Of a DNA stretch of 64,000 bases, positions 1-13,049 are shown in pieces (within the stretch, counting starts at the first letter, position 1; the number at the start of each line of letters is the position of its first letter). The position numbers were made by a program, and so were the translations under genes. The stretch lies in contig NC_135258.1 in the NCBI RefSeq assembly GCF_964204865.1, positions 16,111,001 through 16,175,000 of the forward strand, read 5' to 3'. Source of the stretch: Styela clava. Lineage: Eukaryota > Chordata > Ascidiacea > Stolidobranchia > Styelidae. Below the pieces are notes generated by a model. That model worked only from the letters and a program-made list of their open reading frames with translations. It searched no databases and was not told where the DNA came from.

Positions 1-673
1 GAATAACTCCGATTCTTTCTGGACTTGGAGCCTACCTAAGTCGAGTCGAGAAAATTTGAGAATAGGACTTGTGTTGAACCTATTTCGCCATGGCCTAAAA
101 TCCATAAAAAGTGGGTCAAAATGAGACCATAGTTATATGCTGACCCCCGGATGCAACAGTGACACACTTAACAATCTTCGTAAATTATGGACCCAATTCT
201 TAGTTTCTTTGGTGGTGGGTCTTATGCTGTAACACTTTACGTTTTATATGTTGGTTAAACGCGATTACATTTATTTCGGGAGTCAGAACAAATTGTCAGC
301 CATCAGGGCTAAATATAGCACGAGGTGAGAGTATGTGGTTCCCCTTATGACTAAGCTGTCTTAAAATTCCCAGTTTCGGCAAAAAAATCTAATCTAGTCA
401 TCGGCTGACGAAAGAAGCCGACTAAACTCTTGGTCCTCAAAATTCGCACTCGCCAAACAACAGAGAATGAGATAAGAATAAGTTAGAATAGCATAGATAA
501 GTATACATTTCTTAGTTAGGCATAATATAAAAACATGATCTGTGGCACGGGAGAAGCCAAGAAAAAAATCTACAGTTACAGCAGCTTCAATAATTAAAAA
601 TATATGATAATATAAAATAAATGCTTGAAGTAATACTAAATATCTAAATTAATTTTGTGACGAACTATGATAC
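1..673. other. Intergenic sequence, no gene seen
   Basis: This AT-rich stretch lies downstream of the B4GALT7 stop codon, since that gene runs on the minus strand. I see no convincing coding exon, RNA gene or complete mobile element in it. No canonical AATAAA was found on the minus strand close to the stop, so the gene's 3' end cannot be placed. Confidence 0.5.
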
Positions 674-3600
674 TCATTTAGGCTTATCATGATCACACCA
701 GGGTGTTTTAATGATATCACATAGTAACTCTACATTATACACTGTGACAGGAGCACCATCAATTGTTATATCTTTTTGTGAAGCTAGTTTGTATTGCACA
801 GTATCAAAACCAGTTTCAGTATCTCTTTTGAATTGCACCTGAGTAAATAAAATGTTCACATTGTCTGAATTGAATAACTTAAATAAGTTTATTTTTCTCA
901 CCAACAAAAATTTTGTGAAAATTGGCACATATCACGTTAATATAATTATAAATGGACAGCCAATCTTCGAGAGAGTATTCAAGATGGTCGGGATTCCAAA
1001 ATCCGTAATTGTGTAATAGTAAAAATGACTACATTATAAAAAATAGCTTCATATAAACCTGTTTTTGTGATCCATATCTTTTATAATCTCTTGGTCTCTT
1101 AACTTTATCGTGGATATGTTTGAAAGTGTTGTAACCAGTGGTGATTCCTGTTGGCCTGAGCAGCTGTAAAAGAATACAGAATTTTTTCTTGCCGACCATG
1201 CCATTCAACATACCGTAATACATAAATCATATTCACAAACACAGCCATTTTGGTAACATGGATACTATAACATGGAAACTATATAGTGCTAGAGTGGACA
1301 AAAAATACGCAAATATATGATTTAAGTGATATAAGATTCAAAACTAACAATATGGACTAATCACTAGGGCTTTGTAAACTGACTAATAGAATGCTGTTAC
1401 AACAAAGTACAATATTCTTCATGAAAACATATACAAACAAAATGTCTATTAATTTGAGAAACAGCTCTATAAACTCTAAATTGCAGGAAGTAGTACAATA
1501 CCTGTAAATTATTCTCTTTCATTCTCATAAAAAATTCATCATCTTCTCTCCCCCATCCCCAGAATATATTTGACATTCCTTTGCACTAAATAAGAGACAA
1601 TATTATTCAATAATACAATGTGAAAGGAATACCGGTAAATATAAAATCTTTCTCGAGATTTTCAATATATTTCTTTTTATCTATATTATAACAAAAACAT
1701 GACAGATCCTTGTTTTATAGACATATTTCCATTCACATTCTAATCTTTTCAGCCCTTACGGAACCAGAGAATGAACATCCATATAAATCTAATGGGTTCA
1801 CTCAAAAATTAACTGATGATTGACCAAAACTAGACTTGTGAGAATATGGGAAGTGTAAAAAACTTTTAATCCCATACAAATGAAACTTACTTCACTACTT
1901 GTCTGAAATAAACAACCATTTATCTAACATTCCAAATTCATTGGAACTCACCAATGCAAAATCAGACATTTTCAACATTAATACTCCACCGACATATTTA
2001 GCATAATGATATATAGGATGGATGTCTGGAGATGCTAGATGATGTACCCCCTGTGAAATGTAGAGTAAATAAAACATTCAAAAATTTGACAAAGTATCAA
2101 TAAAATACGTTGCCTAATATAATATCAGTTCAAATGATAGGTTAGTCAAAAAATAACTGAATCGACTTTTTAATTTTTTTTCAATACTTCGACCATAACA
2201 TCAGGAATTAAGGACATTTATCACTATATAGTGGGCTAATAGAAATACAAACGAAAACATAGGTAGGAGACAAGCATGGCTGTGCTGCCGTAGGGGTCGT
2301 AGTTCAATATTCTACTGATAATGGAGTGGCAACAAATATGTAAATAAATATTTCTGACGGAATTTCATAGACCTCCAAGTTCCAACAGACAATTAAAGAA
2401 TATATAATGGATAATACTGGATGATGTTTACGAATATATTTGTTTATTATATGTAACTATGTTCTATGATTATTATTTTTTCATCATTTATTTATTTTTA
2501 CAAAACTGTTATGAATCCACAACGTGACCCTTTATAAAAAAAAAAAAAAAAAGACGGAACTGGATTTAAAATGTTTCTCAACCTGGAGTTGGAGTGGAAA
2601 TTTTTGTCAATCCAAAGTCAGATTTACCTTTTAAATGACTTGAAGCGGGAGGCAAGTGCAAATTTTTCCAGACACAGCCCCAGAGACAAGAAACATTCAA
2701 TACCGCCTATACCAGCGTTTCCCAAATTTATTGGGCCAGGGACCCTTGTTTTAGAATCTTATTTTTGACGAACCCACATTCTATGCTGTATAAATTCCTG
2801 TGCCTAACTGACGAGTAAGGATAATGTTTCATCTACATCACAATATTATGGTGTTCGATGAGATTGCTTTCGACTGCACAATTTATCAATTGTCGTAGCA
2901 ATTTGTGATAAGCAAACTCATATGTCCAACTCTGTGGCAAGTCTTGACCTGTATTTTGTCATCAAATTGGTGAGAGATGAAAATGCAGTCTCACACATGT
3001 AGGTATTTTTAATTGCCCTCTCTGAAGGCAATTTTAGTCTGCAACGTTCCAACAAAAAAATGCAATGACTTTAAATCAATCTTTAAAGATTGATCAGACT
3101 CTTTGCATATCGTCGCGGACCCCCAGTGGTCCGGTCCGCAGACCCCACTTTGGGAAACCCTGGGCTAGACTGATCGATATTAAGTGTGAGCGACGTAAAT
3201 ATATGTAGGAATGCAAAGATAATAACTACCATAAGATGAAAAAAATTTACAAAACCTTTTCTGGAAAAGTGTACTTTAGATCAGGATTATTAGGTAGCAA
3301 ATCAACATCATGCATCACCATATAATCACATTCACCTCTTGACTTGATAAAACCAATATTGATGAGAGAAGCACGGTTAAATCTATGATAAATGTAAAAA
3401 AAACAGAAGTTATGCTGAGAGTGAAATCAGAATCCACCCGATGTGAGATATTGATTAGACTATTGTACTAACCCCTTAATTTCAATGCAGCTTTAACCTT
3501 GTTACTAAACAGCCTATGGATAATAATAGGCAAAATCCAAATTGCCATTATAATGGCATAACAATGTATCACAGTATTTGATGATTGATGCAAGGCAACA

Positions 3601-4047
3601 GTAAAATTGTGAATGCATGACCAATTCAATAAAATGTAGTAGGGAGTCTATACAAAGATGGAAAGATATCATAAAAACATCAACTTACCTATGAATATCA
3701 ACTTGATTAACAACAACAATTTTATGTCGAACACCTTGATTAGTTAAAAAAATGTGTATCCATGGTGCAAATTCCATTAACTCATCAAACCTTTCTCGAA
3801 AAGGAATAATAACGGCGAGCTTATGTGGGTTATTAGTATCGTCTGCTAACTCATGTGTATCATTTTTATGTATAGGGATATTGGGTATAAAAACGTCATT
3901 GTTCATAGCTTCACTTTCTTGAGAATGTAAAGGAACATTCCGAACTTCATCTTTTGTTTCTTTGCAATTGAAAAATAAGTGCATGCATGATATTATTGTT
4001 AATGTTAAACAGAGAAGAAGAAATCGGAGCATTGATATTCGTGCCAT
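674..4047 (-). CDS. B4GALT7: Beta-1,4-galactosyltransferase 7 (xylosylprotein 4-beta-galactosyltransferase), six coding exons
   Basis: This enzyme adds the first galactose to the xylose primer of glycosaminoglycan linkers in the Golgi. Coding exons in transcript order are 4047-3689, 3382-3256, 2050-1952, 1585-1502, 1163-1059 and 838-674. All have GT/AG borders, and they join in frame to 312 aa; the human protein is about 327 aa. Residues 6-26 form an N-terminal signal anchor, as expected for a type II Golgi protein. The donor-site motif HDVDLLP carries DVD at residues 145-147. The family's [11 protein letters not shown] block is at 204-214, followed by [16 protein letters not shown] and a C-terminal TPWC. 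The first ATG in the open frame was chosen because it directly precedes the anchor. Intron 2 (2051-3255) contains a hAT-like MITE. Each exon junction restores family sequence, so the gene looks intact. Confidence 0.95.
2713..3162. mobile_element. hAT-like non-autonomous element in B4GALT7 intron 2
   Basis: The ends form terminal inverted repeats: the left begins CAGCGTTTCCCAAA and the right, read in reverse complement, begins CAGGGTTTCCCAAA. Both continue into matching purine-rich sequence. The 8-bp flanks GCCTATAC and GGCTAGAC agree at 6 of 8 positions, fitting an aged hAT target duplication. About 450 bp; no transposase is encoded. Confidence 0.75.
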
Positions 4048-4657
4048 AGTTTATATTGATGTTACCCTTGTTCTTCAAGAAATATTCCATTGAGATGTCA
4101 AGATAACGTTCTCATTATATTATGTAAAATTATCTACACCTGTATGAAATTTGATTTGAATTCTTTCAATAGGTGGAGTAGATGATCATAATTGTGAGAA
4201 AATGAAAATGTGACAAAAAACTATCAATTTGATTTCAAACAACTGAATTGGTCCTTTAAGCTTGTCTTCTTTCTAAATTCCTCACATTTTTTATAGGTTC
4301 CATAATATGTATTATTCAATAATTGAATAACAGAATAACGAAACAATCTATATGTCCAATAGACTAAATAGCTTTCATTACCGCATTATGTATATCTTAG
4401 ACACAGTTCATATCGTCTCCTAAAATTACAGAATGTTGGAAATACAGACCAAACAGATGCCATAAAAATGAGGTCATTCATAGCTATTTACATCAAAAAC
4501 TCTCCCACCACAGTCAAATAAATTATTAGGAAACAAAAAAATGCTAATTTTTATTCAAATAGTACAGCAACACATTTAAATTTTGAGTTCCCACTATAAC
4601 ATATACTGATACCCTATATCCATTCAATGCAGTGTGGTAAAAATACTGAAATATCTT

Positions 4658-4663
4658 TTTATT
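4658..4663 (-). promoter_or_regulatory. Polyadenylation signal (AATAAA) for the short minus-strand gene
   Basis: AATAAA is read on the minus strand about 135 bp after the stop codon at 4798, in a context fitting a 3' UTR. It supports the short open frame upstream being transcribed. Confidence 0.45.
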
Positions 4664-4797
4664 GTTCAGCAGCATTTACGATTTCTTCAACTTCGGTCTG
4701 TCCTGAATATCCTACATTGATCTTCGGTCTTTATATTTGTCCAATCCGTTTTTTATGAAAAATCTTTGAATACACTCACTACATTTTTATGTGAAAT

Positions 4798-5154
4798 CTA
4801 TCTGTCTATAGCACCATGATTGCCTTCAATATCTTCTTTCACATATTTTTCTTCAGGAATATAGAGCCTATGAGATGGTAAGGTGTCCCCAACTTCTTTC
4901 ATTTTATGCAACTTTTTATCAACATCTATTGCTGTTGATCTGGATTTAAAAGTTATATCCACTGTAGACTTGGACATTATCACAAATCCGTCCACTGAAT
5001 CAAAAACAATACCAACTTCCTCAAATAAATTCCAAATATCTTCTCTTCGTATCATTTTTTTACCACCAAATTTTAGGGCCATACATTTTGACCTATCTAG
5101 AGTACTTCGTTCTTCCTCATCTTTTTTACAAGTATCTTCAGACATATTGTTCAA
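4798..5154 (-). CDS. Unrecognised 118-aa protein, possibly first exon of a two-exon gene
   Basis: An uninterrupted frame encodes a charged, soluble protein with no signal peptide or membrane segment. The N-terminus is rich in D, E and K. A middle block with alternating hydrophobics (EDIWNLFEEVGIVFDSVDGF, then VDITFKS) suggests a small alpha/beta fold resembling an RRM or a ZCCHC3-type N-terminal module, but I cannot assign a family. Start may be residue 1 or the Met at residue 4. A second in-frame stretch (about 4733-4663, ending EEIVNAAEQ and a stop that overlaps the AATAAA) looks protein-like, so the C-terminus could be spliced differently. The frame sits about 750 bp upstream of B4GALT7 on the same strand. 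Confidence 0.45.
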   Translation of the reverse strand: MNNMSEDTCKKDEEERSTLDRSKCMALKFGGKKMIRREDIWNLFEEVGIVFDSVDGFVIMSKSTVDITFKSRSTAIDVDKKLHKMKEVGDTLPSHRLYIPEEKYVKEDIEGNHGAIDR

Positions 5155-5712
5155 ACTGCTTTTTAGATACTATTAACACAAGTCAAAAAATGCACATGAT
5201 ACTGTGATAATTATCAAACATTACACTCAATGTCAAGTACATTGCATGGTTCCAGGGTTTAGACATGATCATGTCTAATGTTATTCGTGCATTCAACCCA
5301 TTGTTAAGATATAAATAAATAATATTCTTTCCCACTTGTGTTGTATTTATTCCGCATAAACATCGAAGTTAAGAGAAATGTAACTGTACTCAATTCAGGG
5401 TAAAGGAAAGTGGATATCGCATGTAGTCTAAATAAATATTGAGCCCGATAAATGCCTTGTACAGAATACCATGAAGAAAGGCAAGACATAGTCTATTCCA
5501 TGAAAACAGTTTACGAAAATGGATGAAGGAATTGCCATTTGCCAACTTTCCCAGACCCCTGAAGATTCTCCCTAATCTTTACTTTAGCAGAATTTTGGAT
5601 GCTTATTATACAAGTGTTTTAGAAAGTTAGCACCTACAGCCTGAGTAACATCCTCAAAACTATGATTTTTATTGAAATGTACAATCATGTGCAGATACTG
5701 GATACTGTACCG
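5155..5712. other. Intergenic spacer, nothing recognised
   Basis: About 560 bp of AT-rich sequence between the short minus-strand gene and a small MITE. No coding frame, hairpin or RNA gene was seen. It presumably contains the promoter of the gene at 5154, but no TATA box stands out. Confidence 0.4.
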
Positions 5713-5905
5713 GTGGTAGCCAGTGTTGGGATTCAAATTTTTTGTCAGCCGGTTCCACCACAAAAGTCATATTTTTCAGCCGGTTCTGTTACAAAAAGTC
5801 ATATTTTTTAGCAAATAAACCAGAAATGCTAACCGATTTGCTGATCTCATGAAATTCTGTGAGATGGTTCTATAGGAGCGGCTGAATCCCACCACTGCCG
5901 GTAGC
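5713..5905. mobile_element. Short hAT-like MITE with target duplication
   Basis: The element itself is 5721-5897. It starts CAGTGTTGGGATTCAA and its reverse-complement end starts CAGTGGTGGGATTCAGCC, giving a terminal inverted repeat with few mismatches. The flanking octamers GTGGTAGC (5713-5720) and CCGGTAGC (5898-5905) agree at 6 of 8 positions. A short internal unit ending in AAAAGTCATATTTTT is repeated twice. Confidence 0.8.
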
Positions 5906-6142
5906 TAATTTTTGAATTTTAGCCCAGTCTATCGCATCTTTATCGGGACTAATTTTTGATTATTGCAACTAAACTGAAGCTCATCCTGTCATCGGAGGAG
6001 ATAATGACAGTTAAATTACTTCATTTACAACTAATTTTTGGAAACACAACTGAAAATTTACAAATAACATGCAAAACCGAGGCAATGCTTACAACCAAGC
6101 TTGAATATCTATATGTCTGAGCGAATGAAGTGTCTAAGCCAA
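5906..6142. other. Spacer before the large composite element
   Basis: About 240 bp with no supported feature; it ends where the target duplication of the 13.3-kb element begins. Confidence 0.4.
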
Positions 6143-6151
6143 GTGTTCTTC

Positions 6152-6518
6152 GGGTCTCATGTACTTTCTTACCTGAATAACTTCTAGTGGGCGTGGCGTA
6201 ACAATTTTTGGATATATGATTCCTGACCCCCACCTGATGACGTCATCCAAAAATTACGTCACTGCGACGTCACAATAACGAAATACAGCTTGCCAAAGTA
6301 TAGCGACGGTCACCCGTAATGGCGCCTACGAGTATGTCAACAAACTCAATACGTCAGCGACCTCTCTCTTATCGGGGTCGTTGTACAGAGCTCAAAATAA
6401 ACAAGAATCACAAGCGACTAAATTGTCGCCAAGGAACGTTCACGATATCCCATTCTGACCAATTTCTGTCCAGCAATAGCTCATGTATCATGCTACAATC
6501 TGAAATAGAGCGTTATAC
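6152..6518 (+). repeat. Left terminal inverted repeat of the 13.3-kb element
   Basis: It begins GGGTCTCATG and contains ACTTCTAGTGGGCGTGGCGT, a TGACGTCATC block and a GC-richer tract (about 6315-6480) that stays open for about 70 codons. That open frame is mirrored in the right copy and has no protein similarity I can recognise, so it is probably not a gene. Confidence 0.85.
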
Positions 6519-6890
6519 GATACAACTCTAACCAAGGCTTTAGACAAGCAGAAAATACATGTTATTTTACGCAATGGTTGAAGTTGGGTACCACACACAT
6601 AAAGACTTATTATTTTATGTCCAGCAATAGCTCATGTATTGTGCTACGATCTATTAATAGGGTGATATACGATACCGCTCTGAGCTAGGCTTTAGACAAA
6701 CAGAAAGAACATTCAATTCACGCAATGATTGAGGTTAGGTGCCGCAGACATAAAGACTTGTTATTTAATATCCAGAGACTGATCATGTATTGGGCCACAT
6801 TTTATTAATAGAACGTGGAACGCTTCACTCTATGCAAGGCTTTAGACAAGCAGAAACCGACATATTAATTTGCCTTAGCGCAATGGATGT
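6519..6890 (+). repeat. Tandem repeat of about 150 bp in the left arm
   Basis: The word GGCTTTAGACAA starts at about 6536, 6688 and 6838, spacing 152 and 150 bp. Each unit also carries TAAAGACTTRTTATTT and ATCATGTATTGNGCYAC. Diverged inverted relatives lie at about 12700-12970 and 18840-19100 in the right arm. Confidence 0.75.
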
Positions 6891-6899
6891 AGTTTCTTA

Positions 6900-8060
6900 C
6901 CTCGATAACTTATACTTATCTTAGCGTAACAATTTTTGCATATATCATTCCTGACCCTCACCTGACTTCGTCATCCAAAAATTACGTCAATGCGATGTCA
7001 CAATAACGAAATCGAGCTTGCCCAATAATAGCGACCATAATGCAATCGTGATAAATACGCCTGTGTGTCCGGTATGGGTGTAGTTTCGTACCTCAATAAC
7101 TTCTAGTTAACTTAGCGTAACAATTTTTGCACGTAATATTCCTGACCCTCACCTGATTTGATCATCAAAAAATTACGTCAATACGACGTCACAATAACGA
7201 AATAGAGCTTGCCTAGTAATAGCGACGATTACTGGTAATGCCACCTATGGATGTAGTTTCTTACCTCAATAACTTTTAATTATCTTAGCGTAACAATTTT
7301 TGCATATAACATTTCTGACCCTCACCTGACTTCATCATCCAAAAATTACGTCGCTTGCCTAATAATAGCGACCATAATACAATTGTGTTAAATACGCCTG
7401 TCTGTCCGCTATGGGTGTAGTTTCATACCTCAATACCTTCTATTAGGCTTAGCGTAACAATTTTTGCACGTAATATTCCTGACCCTCACCTGATTTAATC
7501 ATCAAAAAATTACGTCAATACGACGTCACAATAACGAAATAGAGCTTGCCTAATAATAGCGACGATTACTGGTAATGCCACCTATGGATGTAGTTTCTTA
7601 CCTCAATAACTTTTAATCATCTTAGCGTAACAATTTTTGCATATAACATTTCTGACCCTCACCTGACTTCATCATCCAAAAATTACGTCAATGCGACTAC
7701 ACAATAACGAAATAGAGCTTGCCTAATAATAGCGACCATAATGCAATTGTGTTAAATACGCCTGTCTGTCCGCTATGGGTGTAGTTTCGTACCTCAATAA
7801 CTTCTATTAGGCTTAGCGTAACTATTTTTGCATATATCATTCCTGACCCTCACCTGACTTCGTCATCCAAAAAGTACGTCACAGAAACGTCACAATCACG
7901 AAATACGGCTTGCACAATAATAGCGACGATATTCGTAATGACACCTATGGATGTAGTTTCGTACCTCAATTACCTATAGTTAACTTAGCGTAACAATTTT
8001 TGCATATAATATTCCTGACCCTCACCTGACTTCGTCATCAAAAAATTACGACAATGCGAC
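6900..8060 (+). repeat. Left satellite array, about 7 units
   Basis: The anchor word TTAGCGTAAC occurs at 6921, 7112, 7285, 7449, 7622, 7813 and 7985, giving steps of 191, 173, 164, 173, 191 and 172 bp. Each unit contains TTCCTGACCCTCACCTGA and an AAAATTACGTC core. The units are more diverged from one another than those of the right array. The one 164-bp step reflects an internal deletion near 7350. Confidence 0.85.
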
Positions 8061-8520
8061 GTCACAGTAACAAAATAGAGCTGATGACCCGTAATGGCGT
8101 CTGCGACTACGTTAACAAACTCAGTGAGGGCAGCGGCCTCCCTACCACACACACATAAGGAGGGACTTGTTATTTTATGTCCAGCCATAGATCATGTATT
8201 GGGCTACAATATATTAATATGGCGTTACGCGATATCACTCTAAGCAGGGCTTTAGACAAGCAGAAACGGACATATTAATTTACGTTCACATTATGGGTGT
8301 ATTTTGTATTGTGCCACCATTTATCAGTGAGGTTTATATTTTAATTTGTTTTTTGTAAACTATACATTTTGGATAAGATAGTCCGACAGAATCGGGCTTT
8401 AACATTGTTTTGGGACATAAAGTTTTTTTTTGTTGTTTAGATATAAATGTGACATATATAATGATACCCAGGTGGGTGTGGAGTAATGTTGAGCAATTTT
8501 TTTTAAGTGGATTTAAAGTA

Positions 8521-8617
8521 TTCGGTCCAAGATGACGCACATCCTGAACCCTAACCTGGTAACCATACAGGTTGTGTTCAGGTTGTGCGCCATCTTGGTA
8601 CAAATACTTCAAGAGCG
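8521..8617. repeat. Hairpin-forming repeat
   Basis: Two inverted halves (CCAAGATGACGCAC... and ...GTGCGCCATCTTGG) surround a shared CAGGTTGTGTTCAGG / CCTGAACCCTAACCTG segment. The same halves occur at 10960-11035 and, diverged, at 34530-34740 and 48630-48662, so this is the terminal part of a dispersed MITE family. Confidence 0.65.
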
Positions 8618-10955
8618 CCTTTTTGTTAAAAACAATTATTTCATAACTACATGGTTTAGGTTTGCATACATAGTAACATTGAATCTCCTTACAATGTCAG
8701 AAATTCAATTTTAGTAGAATAAATGGTAGTTTATTTCACTAATACAAGCCAAGATCCATCGACAGCATCTAGCCACTTTCTATTGCGCTCTTCAAACTAC
8801 ATCTGGCATTTCGTTTTCCTAGTTTAAGCTTAGGGACTTGTGAAATATTTTATTAGTTGAATTGGATTGGAATATTTGACCTCGTCTTTCACTCCGAACA
8901 AGGCCATGTAATACCATCCACTGGTATCTAAAGATGTGTAACGTGTTTTCTTTTGGAAGAACCGCAACCTTTCAGTGCTGCATTGACTTTGGCAAAATTA
9001 ATATATCCTTGTGGAGATAGAAGGTATGCGTATGCGAAACCGAGATGTGCACCTGTTATGCCAACATAGTTGAGTCAAACGTTTTGAATACTAGTACATC
9101 ACACGCATTTTCCTGCGTGCTTCGGTTGTACGTGGTAACGCGCACATTTTTGCGCACATGCATCAAATTCCATTTGATTATTGAGCTATAGGTTTTTGAC
9201 GAGCTTTTGTGTATGATTTCATTCCATAGAATTTGTATGCTGTTCTAAAGAATACTAGTTTCAGCTTTTTCATTCATTCAAACCGCGTGTTGAAAGTAAG
9301 TTTTGTAATATTGCGGGTTGGTTTCCAACATCCTTAAATCGGTGATGCCAGTAAATCTTTAATACAAAAAGATCAGTAACATCTGCAATAAAAACAGCAG
9401 TACCCACTCAAATGACAGCTAGGGGATGGATACTCTTAGTATCTGCTCCATCGCGTGCCTCTTACAGTCTTACCAGTTTACATGAGTGCCAATTGGTATC
9501 TAAGCTCAGCCAGAGACAAAAAGTTTCGGACTGCAGTTGGCGTGACAAAATGTTTTTAAATATATATTCTACAATAAGATTATTTGATTGCATACTACTG
9601 AAAGTTCCGCCTTATATGTCTTTTCCCATTGCACTATTCCTTTACTGATATTCGATAATATGACGCTCATCTGACATAGTTCTTAAAGTGTGTAGATGGG
9701 TACAATCTTTTCCACGCTGTTCAGATGGGAATGCGCGAATATATATAAGAATTGCTAATATTGGTTTGTAATGCGATGAAATCCCATCTTAGCATTTCTG
9801 CCTCTCGCAATTGCTGCGTATACTTATCGGAAGTTCTGTGGCGTGGTTATCAAATGAAAAAACAAACATGGGAGTATTTTTTCTACTTCTCTACTACTAT
9901 CAAACCTTGACATTTTGTGAAAACTTTCTTCCATGCAACCTTTTTTGAAACATCCCCAACAACCACAATTACTTCTGTTATTAAACTTCCGAAACAAACA
10001 CATAAAATCATCAACAGATGAATATCACCAAGTAGATATTGCTGAATTGATCTTTATTTTACCATTTTGCATGTAATTCTTTTTGGTAAACCTGTTATCT
10101 ATCGTAAATACAGCACATTTGACAATGTTGTAGTGTGACTATTTTAGCCTCACATTTTTGATATTTGTAGTTAGAGCTCTTGGGGCTCTGTCAAACAAAG
10201 TTACATACAAAATATTGGTTGTAAATTGCAAAACATGATCATGTTGTTGGAATAACTTGGCATTTTACCACCCGTATATCATTCATTGTTGAGAATATTA
10301 ATAAAATCATAAAATTTAAAAATCCGTTTTCGTGAAATTTTTGTTGTAGCTGAATTCCAGGGACAGCATGACAACAGGCAAGAGAAGCACGGTCGCCTCT
10401 TTTAGTTCATGACAGGGTTTCTTGAAAGGGGACCCCGTCCTCCTTGGAGGCGCTGATCGGTTATCTGGGAGCACGAACAAACAGATGGAAATGCGAATAT
10501 ATAATAACAATGTATTTTTATAGAAGAGAAGAAGCAAAAGTGTTGAGAGTCTTTGGTAGTTTGAAAAGCATTGGCATGGAACATAAGAATGAACTACATT
10601 CTTTCTCAGGGATATACTATAAAATGTAGCAATTTTCTCATTCTTGTTCTCGTGATATCATTATCTTTCACTGCGTCGTCGTGATCATTCCGCTGCATAA
10701 CAATTCTCGCCAACAAATAATTGACTGTTCTCCACCGGGTATATATCCACTTGAACCACTGGCGACTACATTAGCAGGCTTGTACTGTTAATTGCAACAA
10801 AAAACGGGTATTTTGAAATAGTACTCTTTATTTTACGCGTATGTTTCGACAGTATTTCCATATACTGTATATGGGTCGCGACCCAAAGCTGGGCTCAACA
10901 AATACCTAGAAGGTATCGATTTCATTTCCTAGTAAATTTGGTGCTTGCGTAGTTT
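8618..10955. other. Central region of the 13.3-kb element, no gene recognised
   Basis: This is the segment between the inverted arms. Only short open frames occur, the longest being about 80 codons, and none resembles a transposase, nuclease or other known protein. There is no obvious tandem repeat. It may be captured flanking DNA or a decayed internal region. Confidence 0.5.
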
Positions 10956-11300
10956 GTGCACCAAGATTACGCACAACCTGAACATAGTATTGTAACAGGT
11001 TATGGTTCAGGTTGTGCGTCATTATGATGCACAGGTTTGACAAAAAACACTAATACAAATATAGAGCCGTAAAAAAAGTGCTCAAGGCTGCAAACTCCAC
11101 ACCCATGTAGAAATGATGGGCAATGACCCCAAGATGAATAATCACAAATAAAAAAAACTTTATGTCTGAAATCAAAATTGGGCCAAAAAGGTCCCCTTAT
11201 CTGCCGGACTAAGACTTTGGATCGACTTTGGATAATGAGAAACAGGCATATTAATTTACGGTCCCCCAATGAGTGTAGTGCCACATATACAAAGGCAAAT
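10956..11300 (-). repeat. Second copy of the hairpin and neighbouring arm sequence
   Basis: The stretch reads as a diverged reverse complement of about 8370-8620. It shares the palindromic CACAACCTGAAC hairpin, the GGGTGTGGAGT word and an ACATAAAGTTTTTTT tract. It shows that the inverted symmetry of the large element extends inward beyond the satellite arrays. Confidence 0.6.
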
Positions 11301-12600
11301 ATTTTACGGATCTTGACATTCTATCCCTATAGTCGGATTCGGAAGACTTTTGGCACAGGGTACTCAGATTCTCAAAAAGGACAATGAAAATATTTGAGAC
11401 AGACGTGTGAATAATTATGCACTACTTTAATGTGTGCTGTATTTGTGATTTCCATTTTACTCCCATTTCTCTGCGCGACTATGACATAGCCATTTTACTT
11501 GTTCTGATTAAAATTTGGCTTTGTTTGGTGCCTATTCTACCGAAGGACAAACGTTTAGACATATTGGGTTCCTATACATAGCCGTTGCTATCATTGTATT
11601 TTTTTTTTTTTTTCGGAAGTTTGTCAGAAGATGCTTCTGTGCTGAGGAAATTGAATAGATCATTTCATAAACATCAAAAACGAAATTGACAATTACTCAT
11701 ATAATGTACCTATTGAGCTCATTGCTCATTACAATCATCCAATATGATTATAAGTTCTATTTAAAACGTAACGACAGATAGATGAGAGATGCATCCTGAA
11801 AATTAACTCAGGATTGTGAACGAATGCTTAATTATCGATTGCGCTTGAAGTCGAATCCATTCCAAATTTCAACAGTTACAAAATTGAAGAGCCTATAAAT
11901 ATGATCCTTTTTCACATTTCCCCTGAATTACTTGGAGATCAAATACTATACCACTTCCTCCACTATGTCAAATTTCTGTTAACCAATTTTAGCGAGCGAG
12001 TGTTCAAAGATCGGTATGAGAACAGAAAACATTTTTCTTAATATTTCGCTGTTAGTGAACCGCAAGATGAAAAACTTCTGGAAACATTGTAGTGGTATTA
12101 ACATTTGAAGGATCTTAAGCCGATGGTTTTTGTTGTAAACGGGTACATCAAAGAAATGGATTTAGATATAGTCTATCTGGCGATCATCAGACCTAATTGG
12201 TACTTTTTCGGGGTTGATTTACCGTATTATTCTTCAGTTTATTAATACAGACTGCTAAATTAAATATAGAATGACGGGATTTCAATATTGCTTTTATTGC
12301 GAAATCAACTTGAAAATATAAATAGTTTTTGGGACAATAAAAAATATACGGTAATCCCACTACGTGTTAGAAAATGACTCTAACAGAGATGTATCAGAGA
12401 ACTAGCAGGCGATAGTGCATGCAGGAAGGATCTTTAAATGAGGCGGGGTTAAAATTCGAAATTTCCGAATCAATCTCCGTGATTACATGCTTGTCTTACA
12501 CTTGCACAGTGTGTCCCACATTCGAGACGATTGTCTTTCTTCCCGAACATTGAAAAAGTTGATTTTCAGCGTATAACGATTTATCTGTCTAGTAAAATTT
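11301..12600. other. Inner right arm without recognised feature
   Basis: AT-rich sequence between the inner hairpin copy and the right-arm repeats. It includes a run of about 15 T at 11600. No coding exon or terminal repeat could be supported. Confidence 0.4.
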
Positions 12601-12689
12601 ATTTGTGTTCAACGTAACTCGAAATTGTATCGACTTACGGCAAAATGAAGTTATGGACATAGGAAACTACACGGACAACGTGAACTCAA

Positions 12690-12975
12690 ATCAATATGTC
12701 CGCTTCTGCTTGTTTAAAGACTTGCTTGGAGTGATATCGTATACCGCCCTATTAGTAGATTGTAGCACATTACATAATCTATCGCTGGGCATAAAATAAC
12801 AAATCTTTATGTGTGTGGTATCCAACTTCAACCATTGCGTGAATTAATATGTTCTTTCTGCTTGTCTAAAGCCTTACATAGAGTACTATCGTAAAACGCC
12901 CTAATAATAACTAACAGCTCAATGCATAACCTGTTGCTGGATATAAAATACCAAATCTTTAGGTGTGTATGGTCG
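12690..12975 (-). repeat. 150-bp repeat units of the right arm, inner copies
   Basis: At least two units carry CTTGTYTAAAG and ATAAAATAMCAAATCTTTA and are reverse-complement relatives of the left-arm repeat at 6519-6890. Confidence 0.65.
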
Positions 12976-13049
12976 TGAGGTGGCGGGCCTCGTTGAGTTT
13001 GTTAACATAATCGCCGACGCCATTGAGGGTGATCAGCTCTATTTCGTTA

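Noticed and set aside
6319..6531. A 70-codon frame with near-identical copy at 19029-19298 on the other strand
   Set aside because: The two frames are simply the two terminal inverted repeats. The frame runs out into non-homologous sequence differently in each copy and resembles no known protein.
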